Source: Streptomyces mangrovisoli
Lineage (GTDB): Bacteria; Actinomycetota; Actinomycetes; Streptomycetales; Streptomycetaceae
Direction of reading: 5' to 3'
Assembly (NCBI RefSeq): GCF_000974985.2
Contig: NZ_LAVA02000003.1
Location: 1-64,000 of the forward strand
DNA length: 64,000 nt
The notes beneath the pieces were generated by a model. The model worked only from the letters and a program-made list of their open reading frames with translations, had not been told where the DNA came from and searched no databases. The position numbers were made by a program, and so were the translations under genes. Shown in pieces: positions 16,833 to 24,923 of the stretch (its first letter is position 1; every line of letters starts with the position of its first letter).

Positions 16833-17354
16833 CTACTTCCGCAGCTCGATGACGGTCTTGCCGATGCGGATCGGCGCACCCAGCGGGATCGGCGTGGGAG
16901 TCGTCAGCCGGGACCGGTCCAGGTACGTGCCGTTGGTGGATCCGAGGTCCTCGACGATCCACTGGCCGTCGCGGTCCGGGTAGATCCTGGCATGGCGGCT
17001 GGAGGCGTAGTCGTCGTCCAGCACGATCGTGGAGTCGTGCGCGCGGCCCAGGGTGATGGTCTGGCCCTGGAGCGCGACGGTGGTACCCGTGAGGGTGCCC
17101 TCGCTCACGACGAGCTTGGAGGGGGCGTTGCGCCGCTGGCGGCCACCGCCCGCGGGCTGCTGGCCGCGCTGCTGCGGCGGCGCGGCCTGCCGGGCCGCCT
17201 GCTGCTGCTGGCGGCCGGCGTCCCTACGGGATCCGCGCTGAGTGACGCGCGTTCCGAACAGGTCGCTGCGGATGACCTGCACGGCCACGATCACGAACAG
17301 CCACAGTACGGCCAGGAAACCCAGCCGCATGACCGTGAGGGTCAGCTCTGACAT
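16833..17354 (-). CDS. fhaB: FHA-domain protein FhaB
   Basis: Protein of 173 residues with an N-terminal membrane helix (LGFLAVLWLFVIVAVQVI), a Gln/Arg/Gly-rich linker (about residues 35-75) and a C-terminal forkhead-associated domain. Phosphothreonine-binding signatures: LGRAHDSTIVLDD, SSRHARIY and EDLGSTNGTYLD. FHA domains dock phosphorylated kinases and their substrates, which fits its place between fhaA and pstP. It starts at ATG 17354, 10 nt after the fhaA stop. Confidence 0.93.
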   Translation of the reverse strand: MSELTLTVMRLGFLAVLWLFVIVAVQVIRSDLFGTRVTQRGSRRDAGRQQQQAARQAAPPQQRGQQPAGGGRQRRNAPSKLVVSEGTLTGTTVALQGQTITLGRAHDSTIVLDDDYASSRHARIYPDRDGQWIVEDLGSTNGTYLDRSRLTTPTPIPLGAPIRIGKTVIELRK

Positions 17355-17364
17355 TGCCCCCGCT

Positions 17365-18240
17365 TCACCCTTCGGCTTGCCGGTAAATGATGGTGGTGCT
17401 GCCCACGACGATCCGCGAGCCGTCGCGGAGCGTAGCGCGGGTGGTGTGCTGCCCGTCCACCACGATGCCGTTGGTGGAGCCGAGATCCTGGATCGTCGAG
17501 GGCGTTCCGGTCCGGATCTCGCAGTGCCGACGGGAGACGCCGGGATCGTCGATCCGCACGTCGGCCTCGGTGCTGCGGCCCATCACGAGCGTCGCGCGGG
17601 AGATCTGATGGCGGGTGCCGTTGATCTCGATCCAGTAGCGGGTCTGGGACCCGGGCTGCGGTGCTCCGGCGAGACCGCCGCCGGCCGCCCCGGGTCGCTG
17701 GCCGTAGGGGGCCGCGCCGGGACGTCCGCCGGGCGGCGGCGCCGCCGGCATCGGCGGGGCGCCCGAGGGCTGCTGGAAGCCGGACTGCGCGGGCTGCGGG
17801 TAGCCGTAGCCGCCGCGGCCGGCCTGCGGGCCCGCGGGAGCGCGGCCGGGCGCCTGCTGGTCGGTGGAGGAGGCGAGCGTACGGCTGCGCACCCGGTACA
17901 GGCCGGTGTCGAGGTCGTCCGCCTTCTCCAGGTTGACCTTGATCGGGCCCATGAACGTGTAGCGCTGCTGCTTGGCGTAGTCGCGCACCATGCCGGCGAG
18001 CTCGTCGCCGAGCTGGCCGGAGTAGGGGCTGAGCCGCTCGAAGTCGGGCGCGCTCAGCTCCACGATGAAGTCGTTGGGGACGACCGTGCGGTCCCGGTTC
18101 CAGATCGTGGCGTTGTTGTCGCACTCGCGCTGGAGCGCGCCGGCGATCTCGACCGGCTGGACCTCGGACTTGAAGACCTTGGCGAAGGTGCCGTTGACCA
18201 GACCTTCGAGGCGCTGCTCGAACTTCTTCAGGACTCCCAT
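17365..18240 (-). CDS. fhaA: FHA-domain protein FhaA with DUF3662 N-terminus
   Basis: Protein of 291 residues. Residues 1-125 form the DUF3662 domain (MGVLKKFEQRLEGLVNGTF, QREC, VPNDFIVELS); a Gly/Pro/Gln linker follows (about 135-200), then a C-terminal FHA domain (VMGRSTEADVRIDD, SRRHCEIRTG, DLGSTNGIVVDG). In mycobacteria FhaA binds the phosphorylated pseudokinase MviN and controls lipid II export. The start ATG 18240 follows GGAGGAGG. It heads the leftward six-gene cluster. Confidence 0.94.
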   Translation of the reverse strand: MGVLKKFEQRLEGLVNGTFAKVFKSEVQPVEIAGALQRECDNNATIWNRDRTVVPNDFIVELSAPDFERLSPYSGQLGDELAGMVRDYAKQQRYTFMGPIKVNLEKADDLDTGLYRVRSRTLASSTDQQAPGRAPAGPQAGRGGYGYPQPAQSGFQQPSGAPPMPAAPPPGGRPGAAPYGQRPGAAGGGLAGAPQPGSQTRYWIEINGTRHQISRATLVMGRSTEADVRIDDPGVSRRHCEIRTGTPSTIQDLGSTNGIVVDGQHTTRATLRDGSRIVVGSTTIIYRQAEG

Positions 18241-18769
18241 GAGGCACCTCCTCCGTAGTTGCCGTACTGCATTGCCTGGTACTGCTTACTGATCGTATCC
18301 ACGCGCCCGGCAAACGGCCGGTTCCCCCTGCGGGCCCCGTCGAGAGGTGTCGACGGGTGCCGACACGTCGTACCGCCCACGCCGGTCCCCCTCCCGGATT
18401 CCCGGAGGAGTTCCTCTTCGAACTCCTCCTGCCATGGATCGTAGAGGCGGCCCATGACCAGTGTCCCGCACCTGACTGTGGACCCGGTCCGCCCGCATGT
18501 GAGATGAGCGGGACCGGTACGAGGTTGATACGTGAACCGGTACTTGCTGAGACCTGCCCTCCCGAACGCCCCCGGTGATCGTCCGCGGACCCCCGCCGGA
18601 TGCCCGGTGATCTCGTCGAATCCCCTCGGACGTCCCCGGTGGACGCCCTGCCGGGTGGTGCGTCTGCCCGCCGATAAGGGATGTGAACCCACCCCGTACG
18701 GCGTGCTAATGTTCTGCATGTCGGAAGGCGCCGAACCCCAGCGGGACGGAGCCGGAAGACACACCCAAT
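18241..18769. other. Divergent intergenic region without a gene
   Basis: This 529-nt gap lies between fhaA (leftward) and tRNA-Leu (rightward). It should hold the fhaA operon promoter and the tRNA promoter. GTGAAC (18683-18688) and TAATGT (18707-18712), spaced 18 nt, could drive tRNA-Leu. Open frames on both strands cross it, but none has a recognisable product. Confidence 0.5.
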
Positions 18770-18853
18770 GCGCGGGTGGCGGAATAGGCAGACGCGCTGG
18801 ATTCAGGTTCCAGTGCCCGCAAGGGCGTGGGGGTTCAACTCCCCCCTCGCGCA
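18770..18853 (+). tRNA. tRNA-Leu (anticodon CAG)
   Basis: An 84-nt class II tRNA: acceptor GCGCGGG (18770-18776) with CTCGCGC (18846-18852) and discriminator A18853; anticodon stem CTGGA/TCCAG, loop TTCAGGT, anticodon CAG at 18804-18806 reading CTG; a long variable arm (TGCCCGCAAGGGCG); T arm GGGGGTTCAACTCCCCC. CCA is not encoded. Confidence 0.97.
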
Positions 18854-18860
18854 CAGCTGG

Positions 18861-18892
18861 AAGCCCCTCAGGTCTCGGACCTGAGGGGCTTT
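18861..18892 (+). terminator. Terminator of tRNA-Leu
   Basis: Perfect 14-bp stem AAGCCCCTCAGGTC / GACCTGAGGGGCTT with loop TCG, followed by TTCG. It starts seven bases after the tRNA. Confidence 0.85.
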
Positions 18893-18980
18893 CGCGTTGT
18901 TCTGAGGGGTTTTGGCGTTGTCCGGGGCAGGGGTGGTCCGCCGGCTCGGGATGATCTTCGCGTGAGGACAATCACAGCAG

Positions 18981-18989
18981 TTGTCCACA
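18981..18989 (+). promoter_or_regulatory. Single DnaA-box-like nonamer
   Basis: TTGTCCACA, an exact match to the Streptomyces DnaA-box consensus, lies about 100 nt upstream of the DUF2252 start. As a lone copy it may be incidental. Confidence 0.4.
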
Positions 18990-19082
18990 GGGTCTGACGC
19001 GCTTTCGTACCCCGCTGTACGGTCTGCACGAGTTGATGTTCGCGCGTTCGGACCGGGCAGGTCCGGCACGGGGGAGGCGGTC

Positions 19083-20573
19083 GTGGTGACCGAGGTCGGA
19101 GTGGAGATCACGGGGACGGCGGCGGGCCGGGTCCCCGGGCCCGGGACGTCCCCGGAACAGGGGGCCGCGACGCCGGGCCCGGCCCATCGGGTGCCGTGGG
19201 TGCCGGGCTTCGCGCGCCGGCCGGCCGGGGAGCAGGGCTCGCCCAGGAAGGACGGCAGGGCGCTGCGCGACCGGGTGCCGCGCCGGGCGCACGCCGAACT
19301 CGACCTCGACGCCGCCCGCCCCGACGCGGTGCGGGCGGTCGAGGAGTCCAACCGGGGCCGCATCCCCGAGCTCATGCCGATCCGGACCGGCCGGATGGCG
19401 GCCACCCCGTTCGCGTTCCTGCGCGGTTCGGCGGGCCTCATGGCCCACGACCTCGCGCGCACGCCCATGACCCGCGTCACCGCGCAGATCTGCGGTGACG
19501 CGCACGCCGCCAACTTCGGGCTGTACGGCGACGCCCGCGGCGGCCTGGTCATCGATCTGAACGACTTCGACGAGACGGTCCTCGGCCCCTGGGAGTGGGA
19601 CCTCAAGCGGCTCGCCGCCTCGCTGGTGCTGGCCGGGCGCGAGACCGGCGCGGACGAGGACCGGTGCCGCGAGGCCGCCCGGGACGCGGTGGGCTCCTAC
19701 CGGCGCACCATGCGCCTGCTGGCCCGGCTGCCGGTGCTGGAGGCGTGGAACGCGATCGCCGACGAGGAGCTCGTCTCCCACACCGACGCGCACGACCTGC
19801 TGGGCACCCTGGAACGGGTGTCGGAGAAGGCGCGGGCCAACACCAGCGGGCGCTTCGCGGGGAAGTCGACCGAGGCGACCGAGGACGGGGGCCGCCGCTT
19901 CGTCGAGTCCCTGCCGGTGCTGCGCGGCGTCCCCGACGCGGAGGCGGCGTCGGTCGCGGCGTCCCTGGAGCACTACGTCGGCACGCTGCCCGAGGACATG
20001 CTGCCGCTGGTGGCCCGGCACGCGGTGCACGACGTGGCCTTCCGGATCGTCGGCACGGGCAGCGTCGGCACCCACTCCTACGTGGTGCTGCTCCTCGACC
20101 ACCGCGGCGAACCGCTCGTCCTCCAGGTGAAGGAGTCCCGCCCCTCCGCCCTGGTGCCGCACCTGGCGACCGCGGGCTTCGAGACCCCGGCCGTGGACCA
20201 CGAGGGCCGCCGGGTGGTGCTGGGACAGAAGCGGATGCAGGTCGTCAGCGACATCCTGCTGGGCTGGACGACGGTGGACGGCCGGCCGTTCCAGGTGCGC
20301 CAGTTCCGTAACCGCAAGGGCAGCGTCGACCCGGCCGCCCTGCCCGCCGACCAGATGGACGACTACGCGCGCATGACCGGCGCGCTGCTGGCCCGCGCCC
20401 ATTCGCACAGCGCCGACCCGCGGCTGATCTCCGGCTACTGCGGCAAGAACGAGGAACTCGACGAGGCGATCGCCGCGTTCGCCGTCGCCTACGCCGACCG
20501 CACGGAGGCGGACCACGCGGACCTGGTGACGGCGGTCCGCACGGGCCGGATCGCGGCGGAGACCGGGGTCTGA
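19083..20573 (+). CDS. DUF2252 family protein
   Basis: Protein of 496 residues matching DUF2252, a family with a distant protein-kinase/aminoglycoside-phosphotransferase-like fold and no established reaction. Conserved parts: FAFLRGSAGLM, QICGDAHAANFGLYG, VIDLNDFDETVLGPWEWDLKR and GYCGKNEELDEA. The GDAHxxNFG and DLNDFDE segments resemble the catalytic and metal-binding loops of the fold. GTG 19083 lies 5 nt after GGAGG; GTG 19086 is an equally good alternative. There are no partner genes in an operon. Confidence 0.85.
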   Translation: MVTEVGVEITGTAAGRVPGPGTSPEQGAATPGPAHRVPWVPGFARRPAGEQGSPRKDGRALRDRVPRRAHAELDLDAARPDAVRAVEESNRGRIPELMPIRTGRMAATPFAFLRGSAGLMAHDLARTPMTRVTAQICGDAHAANFGLYGDARGGLVIDLNDFDETVLGPWEWDLKRLAASLVLAGRETGADEDRCREAARDAVGSYRRTMRLLARLPVLEAWNAIADEELVSHTDAHDLLGTLERVSEKARANTSGRFAGKSTEATEDGGRRFVESLPVLRGVPDAEAASVAASLEHYVGTLPEDMLPLVARHAVHDVAFRIVGTGSVGTHSYVVLLLDHRGEPLVLQVKESRPSALVPHLATAGFETPAVDHEGRRVVLGQKRMQVVSDILLGWTTVDGRPFQVRQFRNRKGSVDPAALPADQMDDYARMTGALLARAHSHSADPRLISGYCGKNEELDEAIAAFAVAYADRTEADHADLVTAVRTGRIAAETGV

Positions 20574-20775
20574 GGCGGCGGGGACGTCGGCGGGGCCGGG
20601 GGCTGCACCGGGGGCCGGTGGTCCGGTGGCTCGGACGTGGGTGGGGCCGGGGCGAGGGCGTGGGGGTGTCTGCTGGAGACGTCTGCCGGGGGGCGTCGGC
20701 AAGGGTGTGCGGGGGTGTGTGCTCGATCACGGCCGTGCCCGGCCTGCCGGTGCGGCGGTGGCCTACGCTGGTCGG

Positions 20776-21600
20776 GTGACGACCCCGGAAGCTGAGCAGC
20801 CCCAGTCCGACGGCCCGCAGCCCCGGCCCGAGGAGCGGCTGGAGCGGGCCGTGCGGGCCGCCGAGCAGGCGCTGATCGAGTTCGAGATCGCGGTGGAGAC
20901 CTTCCGCGTGGAGGTGGAGAACTTCTCCCGCCTGCACGAGCAGAGGCTCGGCCCGATGTACGCCCGGCTCGAGGAGCTGGACGCGGAGATCGCCGAGGCC
21001 AAGGCGGCCCGCACCGGCGACCCCGCGGACATCCGCGCGGCGCAGGAGGCGCGGGCCCAGGTGGCCCCGATCCCCGGTGTCGAGGAGCTGATGCACGGCT
21101 GGATGGACGGCGGCGGCCTGTTCCCCGAGGCCGTGGCGATGCTCACGGAGCAGTCGGTACGGCCCCCGGAGCGCGTGCGGCCCAGCGAGGAGGCCCGCAA
21201 GCTCTACCGCGAGCTGGCCCGCAAGTCCCACCCCGACCTGGCGCAGGACGCGGCCGAGGTCGACCGGCGCGAGGAGTTCATCGCCCGGGTCAACGCCGCC
21301 TACGCCCGCGGCGACGAGGCGCTGCTGCGCGAGCTGGCCGCGGAGTGGGCCGCCGGTCCGGTGCCCCCGGAGCGCAGGCCGAGCCCCAGCGAGGAGCTCT
21401 ACGCCCGCCTGGAGTGGCTCGCCGAGCGCAAGGAACTGCTCACGATCGTCGCCAAGGAACTCGAGGACGGCCCGATCGCCTCGATGCTCCGGCTCGCCCC
21501 GGAGGACCCCGACGGCCTCCTGGAGGAGATCGCCGGCCAGCTGCGCACGCAGGTCCTCGAACGCGAGGCTCGGCTGGCGGAGCTGCTCAGCCAGGACTGA
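20776..21600 (+). CDS. J-domain-like protein
   Basis: Protein of 274 residues. The N-terminal half is a charged coiled coil (about residues 17-95). A J-like segment follows with the HPD tripeptide in ELARKSHPDLAQD (about residues 142-154) and a helix with VNAAYARGDEALLRELA, then a C-terminal helical region ending LLSQD. HPD stimulates Hsp70 ATPase in J-proteins; here the J segment is internal and there is no zinc or G/F region, so it is not DnaJ itself. GTG 20776 lies 6 nt after TACGCT, a -10-like hexamer, and has no Shine-Dalgarno, so the mRNA is probably leaderless. Confidence 0.8.
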   Translation: MTTPEAEQPQSDGPQPRPEERLERAVRAAEQALIEFEIAVETFRVEVENFSRLHEQRLGPMYARLEELDAEIAEAKAARTGDPADIRAAQEARAQVAPIPGVEELMHGWMDGGGLFPEAVAMLTEQSVRPPERVRPSEEARKLYRELARKSHPDLAQDAAEVDRREEFIARVNAAYARGDEALLRELAAEWAAGPVPPERRPSPSEELYARLEWLAERKELLTIVAKELEDGPIASMLRLAPEDPDGLLEEIAGQLRTQVLEREARLAELLSQD

Positions 21601-21621
21601 CGGTCCGGTAGCGTCGGAACC

Positions 21622-21969
21622 ATGAGTTTCGGAACTGGTGTGCCCTCGGTCCAGATCGGCGACCTCAAGGACGGCGACTTCCTGCTCGACGTCCGCGAGG
21701 ACGACGAGTGGCAGGCGGGCCACGCGCAGGGGGCGCTGCACATCCCGATCAGCGAGTTCGTCGCGCGCTACGGCGAGCTGACCGAGGCGGCGCCGCAGGA
21801 CGGGCGGGTCCATGTGATCTGCCGCTCCGGCGGGCGCTCGGCGCAGGTCACGATGTATCTGGCCCAGCAGGGCATCGACGCGGTGAACGTGGACGGCGGC
21901 ATGCAGGTGTGGGCGGCCGCCGGCCGCCCGGTCGTCACGGACGAGGGCAAGCCGGGGCACGTCCTCTAG
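21622..21969 (+). CDS. Single-domain rhodanese-like protein
   Basis: A 115-residue rhodanese domain. The active-site cysteine loop CRSGGRSAQ is preceded by VHVI; LLDVREDDEWQAGHAQGALHIPI is the N-terminal family signature, and NVDGGMQVWAAAGRP the C-terminal one. Such proteins carry sulfane sulfur as a Cys persulfide and may serve sulfur transfer or detoxification; the substrate cannot be told. TAGCGT (21609-21614) lies 7 nt before ATG 21622 with no ribosome binding site, suggesting a leaderless transcript separate from the J-domain gene. Confidence 0.9.
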   Translation: MSFGTGVPSVQIGDLKDGDFLLDVREDDEWQAGHAQGALHIPISEFVARYGELTEAAPQDGRVHVICRSGGRSAQVTMYLAQQGIDAVNVDGGMQVWAAAGRPVVTDEGKPGHVL

Positions 21970-21977
21970 GGCCTGTC

Positions 21978-22017
21978 GCCGTCGGCCGGGCCCCGCCGCC
22001 GTCGGCCGGGCCCCGCC
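21978..22017. repeat. Two tandem copies of a 20-bp GC-rich repeat
   Basis: The unit GCCGTCGGCCGGGCCCCGCC occurs twice head to tail between the convergent rhodanese and acyl-CoA dehydrogenase genes. Each unit contains GGCCGGGCC and may fold into a hairpin, so it may act as a terminator. Confidence 0.6.
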
Positions 22018-22023
22018 GTGCCG

Positions 22024-23169
22024 TCAGCCCAGCGGGTGGGCGGCCAGGAGGTCGCCGAGGGCCTCCTCGTGCGCCGGGGCCGGGCCGAGCGACAGCTCCA
22101 GATGCTTGGCCCAGGCGTGATAGCGGTGCAGCGGGTAGTCCGTGTCGGCGCCGAAGCCGCCGTGCAGGTGCTGCGCGGTCTGCACCACGCGCCGTACCCC
22201 TTCCGCTGCCCAGATCTTGGCGACGGCGACATCCCCGGCGGCGGGCAGCGCGCCCGGCGCCCCCGACGCGATCCGCCAGGCCGCCTGCCAGAGCGTGGCC
22301 TCCATGGCGCGCAGGTCGATGTAGCGGTCGGCGGCCTGCACGGCGACGGCCTGGAACGTCGCCACCGGAAACCCGAACTGCTCCCGCTTGCCGGTGTATT
22401 CGCTGCTCATCCGCAGCACCCGCTCACCCAGCCCGAGCGCCAGCGCGCAGGTCCCCGTGGTCAGCAGCAGCCGCAGCCGCTCCCAGGCGCCGTCCGCGTC
22501 GATGACGTCCCGGTCGGCGAACCGGGCGCCCTCCAGGCGCAGTTCGCCGAGCCGCTCGCCGGTGGTGGAGATCTGCTCGGCGAGCGAGGTGCCCGGGTGG
22601 TCGCGGGGGACGAGGGCGAGGACCGTCCGGTCGGCGCCGCCGTCGCTGCCGGTGTGCGCGGGGACCACGACGATGTCGGCGCCGTACGCCCACGGCACCG
22701 CCGTCTGCACGCCGTCCAGGACCCAGGCGCCGTCCTCCCGGCGCGCGGTCACCGCGCGTTCGGCCGGGTCGTGCCCGGTGCGGCCGTGCGCCGCGACGGT
22801 CAGCACCAGCTCGCCCCGCGCCGCCCGCACGTACGGCTCCGCGCCGGCCGCCCCGCCGCCGTACGCCTGCACGACGGCGAGGGCCGCGCTGGTCTCCAGC
22901 AGCGGAACCCGCGCCAGGACCTTCGCGGACTCGCGCAGCACCAGGCACAGCGCGACGGCGTCGAGGCCCGCCCCGCCGTGCTCCTCGTCCAGCAGCAGGC
23001 TCAGCAGGTCGGCCTCCGCGAGCCTCGCCCACAGGGCGCGGTCGAAGTCGTCGGCGACGGCGCCGGCGGTGAGCGCGGGGCTCGGCACCGCGTCCGGCGC
23101 GACGCCCGAGAACACGCCTCGCGCCGCCTCGGCCGCCGCCTGCTGTTCCTCGGTGAAGGTGAAGTCCAC
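22024..23169 (-). CDS. Acyl-CoA dehydrogenase
   Basis: Flavoprotein of 381 residues in the acyl-CoA dehydrogenase superfamily, which oxidises acyl-CoA to enoyl-CoA with FAD. It begins VDFTFTEEQQAAAEAARG. Near the C-terminus the usual GGxGYxxEYPxxRxxRDA segment reads GGFGADTDYPLHRYHAWAK, so the expected catalytic glutamate position holds Asp or is displaced. Subunits of steroid-type heterotetrameric dehydrogenases show such losses. GTG 23169 follows GGGAGGACAGGG. A KstR-like palindrome lies 80 nt upstream (23249-23262), and paaE ends 82 nt beyond that start region on the same strand. Confidence 0.88.
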   Translation of the reverse strand: MDFTFTEEQQAAAEAARGVFSGVAPDAVPSPALTAGAVADDFDRALWARLAEADLLSLLLDEEHGGAGLDAVALCLVLRESAKVLARVPLLETSAALAVVQAYGGGAAGAEPYVRAARGELVLTVAAHGRTGHDPAERAVTARREDGAWVLDGVQTAVPWAYGADIVVVPAHTGSDGGADRTVLALVPRDHPGTSLAEQISTTGERLGELRLEGARFADRDVIDADGAWERLRLLLTTGTCALALGLGERVLRMSSEYTGKREQFGFPVATFQAVAVQAADRYIDLRAMEATLWQAAWRIASGAPGALPAAGDVAVAKIWAAEGVRRVVQTAQHLHGGFGADTDYPLHRYHAWAKHLELSLGPAPAHEEALGDLLAAHPLG

Positions 23170-23248
23170 GGTCCCTGTCCTCCCACGCGCACCGGCAACG
23201 ACCGGGCGCGGGGACGAATCCCCCACCCGGTCTGACGGAGCGTCAAGA

Positions 23249-23262
23249 TAGAACAGGTTCTA
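23249..23262. promoter_or_regulatory. KstR-like operator upstream of the acyl-CoA dehydrogenase
   Basis: TAGAACAGGTTCTA is a near-perfect palindrome that fits the TetR-family KstR consensus TnnAACnnGTTnnA known from mycobacteria and related actinobacteria, where it controls steroid and acyl-CoA catabolism. It lies 80 nt upstream of the acyl-CoA dehydrogenase start and 46 nt after the paaE stop, so it marks a separate promoter. Confidence 0.6.
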
Positions 23263-23307
23263 GAAGAAGGGAACGGGCCCGACCGACCCGGGCCCCGACG
23301 ACGGGAC

Positions 23308-24372
23308 CTAGCGGTCGAAGTCCAGCTCCACCTGCTCGGTCACCGGATGGGACTGGCAGGCCAGCACATACCCCGCCTCCGTCTCCTCCCTCTCCAGCGC
23401 GAAGTTGCGGTCCATGCGCACCTCGCCCGAGACCAGGAAGGCCCGGCAGGTCCCGCACACCCCGCCCTTGCAGGCGTAGGGCGCGTCGGGGCGGTTGCGC
23501 AGCACCGTCTCCAGCAGCGACTCCCCGGACTGCACCGGCCAGGTGCCCCCGCGTCCGTCGAGCCGGGCGGTCACCGCGGCCCGCGCGGGCGCCGGTGCCG
23601 CCGTGCCCTCGGCCGTGCCGGAGTCGACGTGGAAGATCTCCTCGTGGATCCGGTCCCGGGGCACCCCGAGCCCGCGCAGCGCCCGCTCGGCCCCCTGCAC
23701 CAGGCCGTACGGCCCGCACAGGAACCATCCGGCGACCCGCTCCACCGGCAGCAGCGCCGGAAGCAGCCCGGTCAGCCGGTCCTCGTCGAGGCGGCCGGAG
23801 GGCAGCCCCGCCTGCTGCTCCTCCCGGGAGAGCACGGTGACCAGCTGGAACCGCTGCGGATAGCGGTCCTTGAGATCGGCGACCTCCTCCAGGAACATCG
23901 TCGAGGCCGCCGTGCGGTCGCTGCGGAACAGGCAGAACCGGGCGCGGGGCTCGCGCGCCAGCAGGGTCGAGACGATCGACAGCACGGGCGTGATGCCACT
24001 GCCGCCGACCACCGCCGCGTACAGTCCCGGCGCCGGGTCGAGGATGAAGCGGCCGGCCGGGGTCATCACCTCCAGCTCGTCGCCGACGTTCACCTCCTTC
24101 AGCGCGTACGTCGAGAAGGCGCCGCCCTCGACCAGACGCACCCCGACCCGCAGGGTGTGCGGGCCCTCGCCGTCCGCGGCGGGAGCGGGGGAGCAGATCG
24201 AATAGGTCCGCCGGATCTCCTGCCCGTCGGCCACGCGCCGCAGGGCCAGATGCTGCCCCGGCGCGTGCCGGAACTCCTCGCGCAGCTCCGGGGGGACGGC
24301 GAGGGTCAGGGCCACGGAGTCGTCGGTGAGCCGGTCGACCGCGGCCACCGGGAGCGGGTGGAAGCGGGCCAT
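23308..24372 (-). CDS. paaE: Phenylacetyl-CoA epoxidase reductase subunit PaaE
   Basis: Reductase of 354 residues that passes electrons from NADPH to the PaaABC di-iron oxygenase. N-terminal FAD-binding domain (RRTYSICSPAP), NAD(P)-binding domain (GGSGITPVLSIVSTLL, FLCGPYGLVQG), and C-terminal plant-type [2Fe-2S] ferredoxin domain with cysteines in CKGGVCGTC and the distal LACQSHP. ATG 24372 overlaps the paaD stop (ATGA). It is the last gene of the leftward paaABCDE operon. Confidence 0.95.
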   Translation of the reverse strand: MARFHPLPVAAVDRLTDDSVALTLAVPPELREEFRHAPGQHLALRRVADGQEIRRTYSICSPAPAADGEGPHTLRVGVRLVEGGAFSTYALKEVNVGDELEVMTPAGRFILDPAPGLYAAVVGGSGITPVLSIVSTLLAREPRARFCLFRSDRTAASTMFLEEVADLKDRYPQRFQLVTVLSREEQQAGLPSGRLDEDRLTGLLPALLPVERVAGWFLCGPYGLVQGAERALRGLGVPRDRIHEEIFHVDSGTAEGTAAPAPARAAVTARLDGRGGTWPVQSGESLLETVLRNRPDAPYACKGGVCGTCRAFLVSGEVRMDRNFALEREETEAGYVLACQSHPVTEQVELDFDR

Positions 24373-24923
24373 CACAACTCCTTGAAGTGGTCGAACGGTT
24401 CGCGGCAGTCGAGGCAGCGCCGCAGCGCCTTGCACGCGGTGGAGGAGAAGCGGCTCAGCAGCTCCGTGCGGTCCGATCCGCAGTGCGGGCAGCACACGGG
24501 GGCCTGGGCGCCGGCCGGTTCGCCGTCGAGGGTGCGGGTCGGGCCGAGGGAGAGGGCCACCGGGACGTTGCCCTCCTGGGCGCGGGCTCCGTGGCGGGGC
24601 GGTGCGATGCCGAACTCCCGGAGTTTGCGCCGCCCCTCGTCGGAGATGTCGTCGGTCGACCAGGCCGGGGCGAGAACCGTGCGCACCTGGACCTCGCGCA
24701 ACCCGTGGGCGCGCAGCGCCCGTTCGATGTCCATCGACATCGCCTCGATCGCGGGGCAGCCGGTGTACGTCGGGGTCAGCTCGACCTCCGCCGAGTCCGC
24801 TCCGCGCAGATGGACGGCGCGCACCACGCCCAGCTCGCGGAGGGTGAGCACGGGCAGCTCGGGGTCGGGCACGGAGCCCGCCACGGCGAGCAGTTCGGCC
24901 TCCAGGGCGGTCGGCGTCACCAT
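24372..24923 (-). CDS. paaD: Phenylacetyl-CoA epoxidase maturation protein PaaD
   Basis: Protein of 183 residues: an N-terminal MIP18/DUF59 domain (SVPDPELPVLTLRELGVVR, TPTYTGCPAIEAM) and a C-terminal zinc- or iron-binding tail (CCPHCGSDRTELLSRFSST, then CLDCREPFDHFKEL). PaaD is needed for Fe-S or di-iron assembly in the epoxidase complex. ATG 24923 and GTG 24920 are both possible starts, and both overlap the paaC end, so coupling with paaC is certain. Its stop overlaps paaE. Confidence 0.93.
   Translation of the reverse strand: MVTPTALEAELLAVAGSVPDPELPVLTLRELGVVRAVHLRGADSAEVELTPTYTGCPAIEAMSMDIERALRAHGLREVQVRTVLAPAWSTDDISDEGRRKLREFGIAPPRHGARAQEGNVPVALSLGPTRTLDGEPAGAQAPVCCPHCGSDRTELLSRFSSTACKALRRCLDCREPFDHFKEL

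Noticed and set aside
18228..18971. Genes in the 18.2-18.8 kb gap
   Set aside because: Frames on both strands cross the tRNA-Leu gene or lack ribosome binding sites and recognisable domains.
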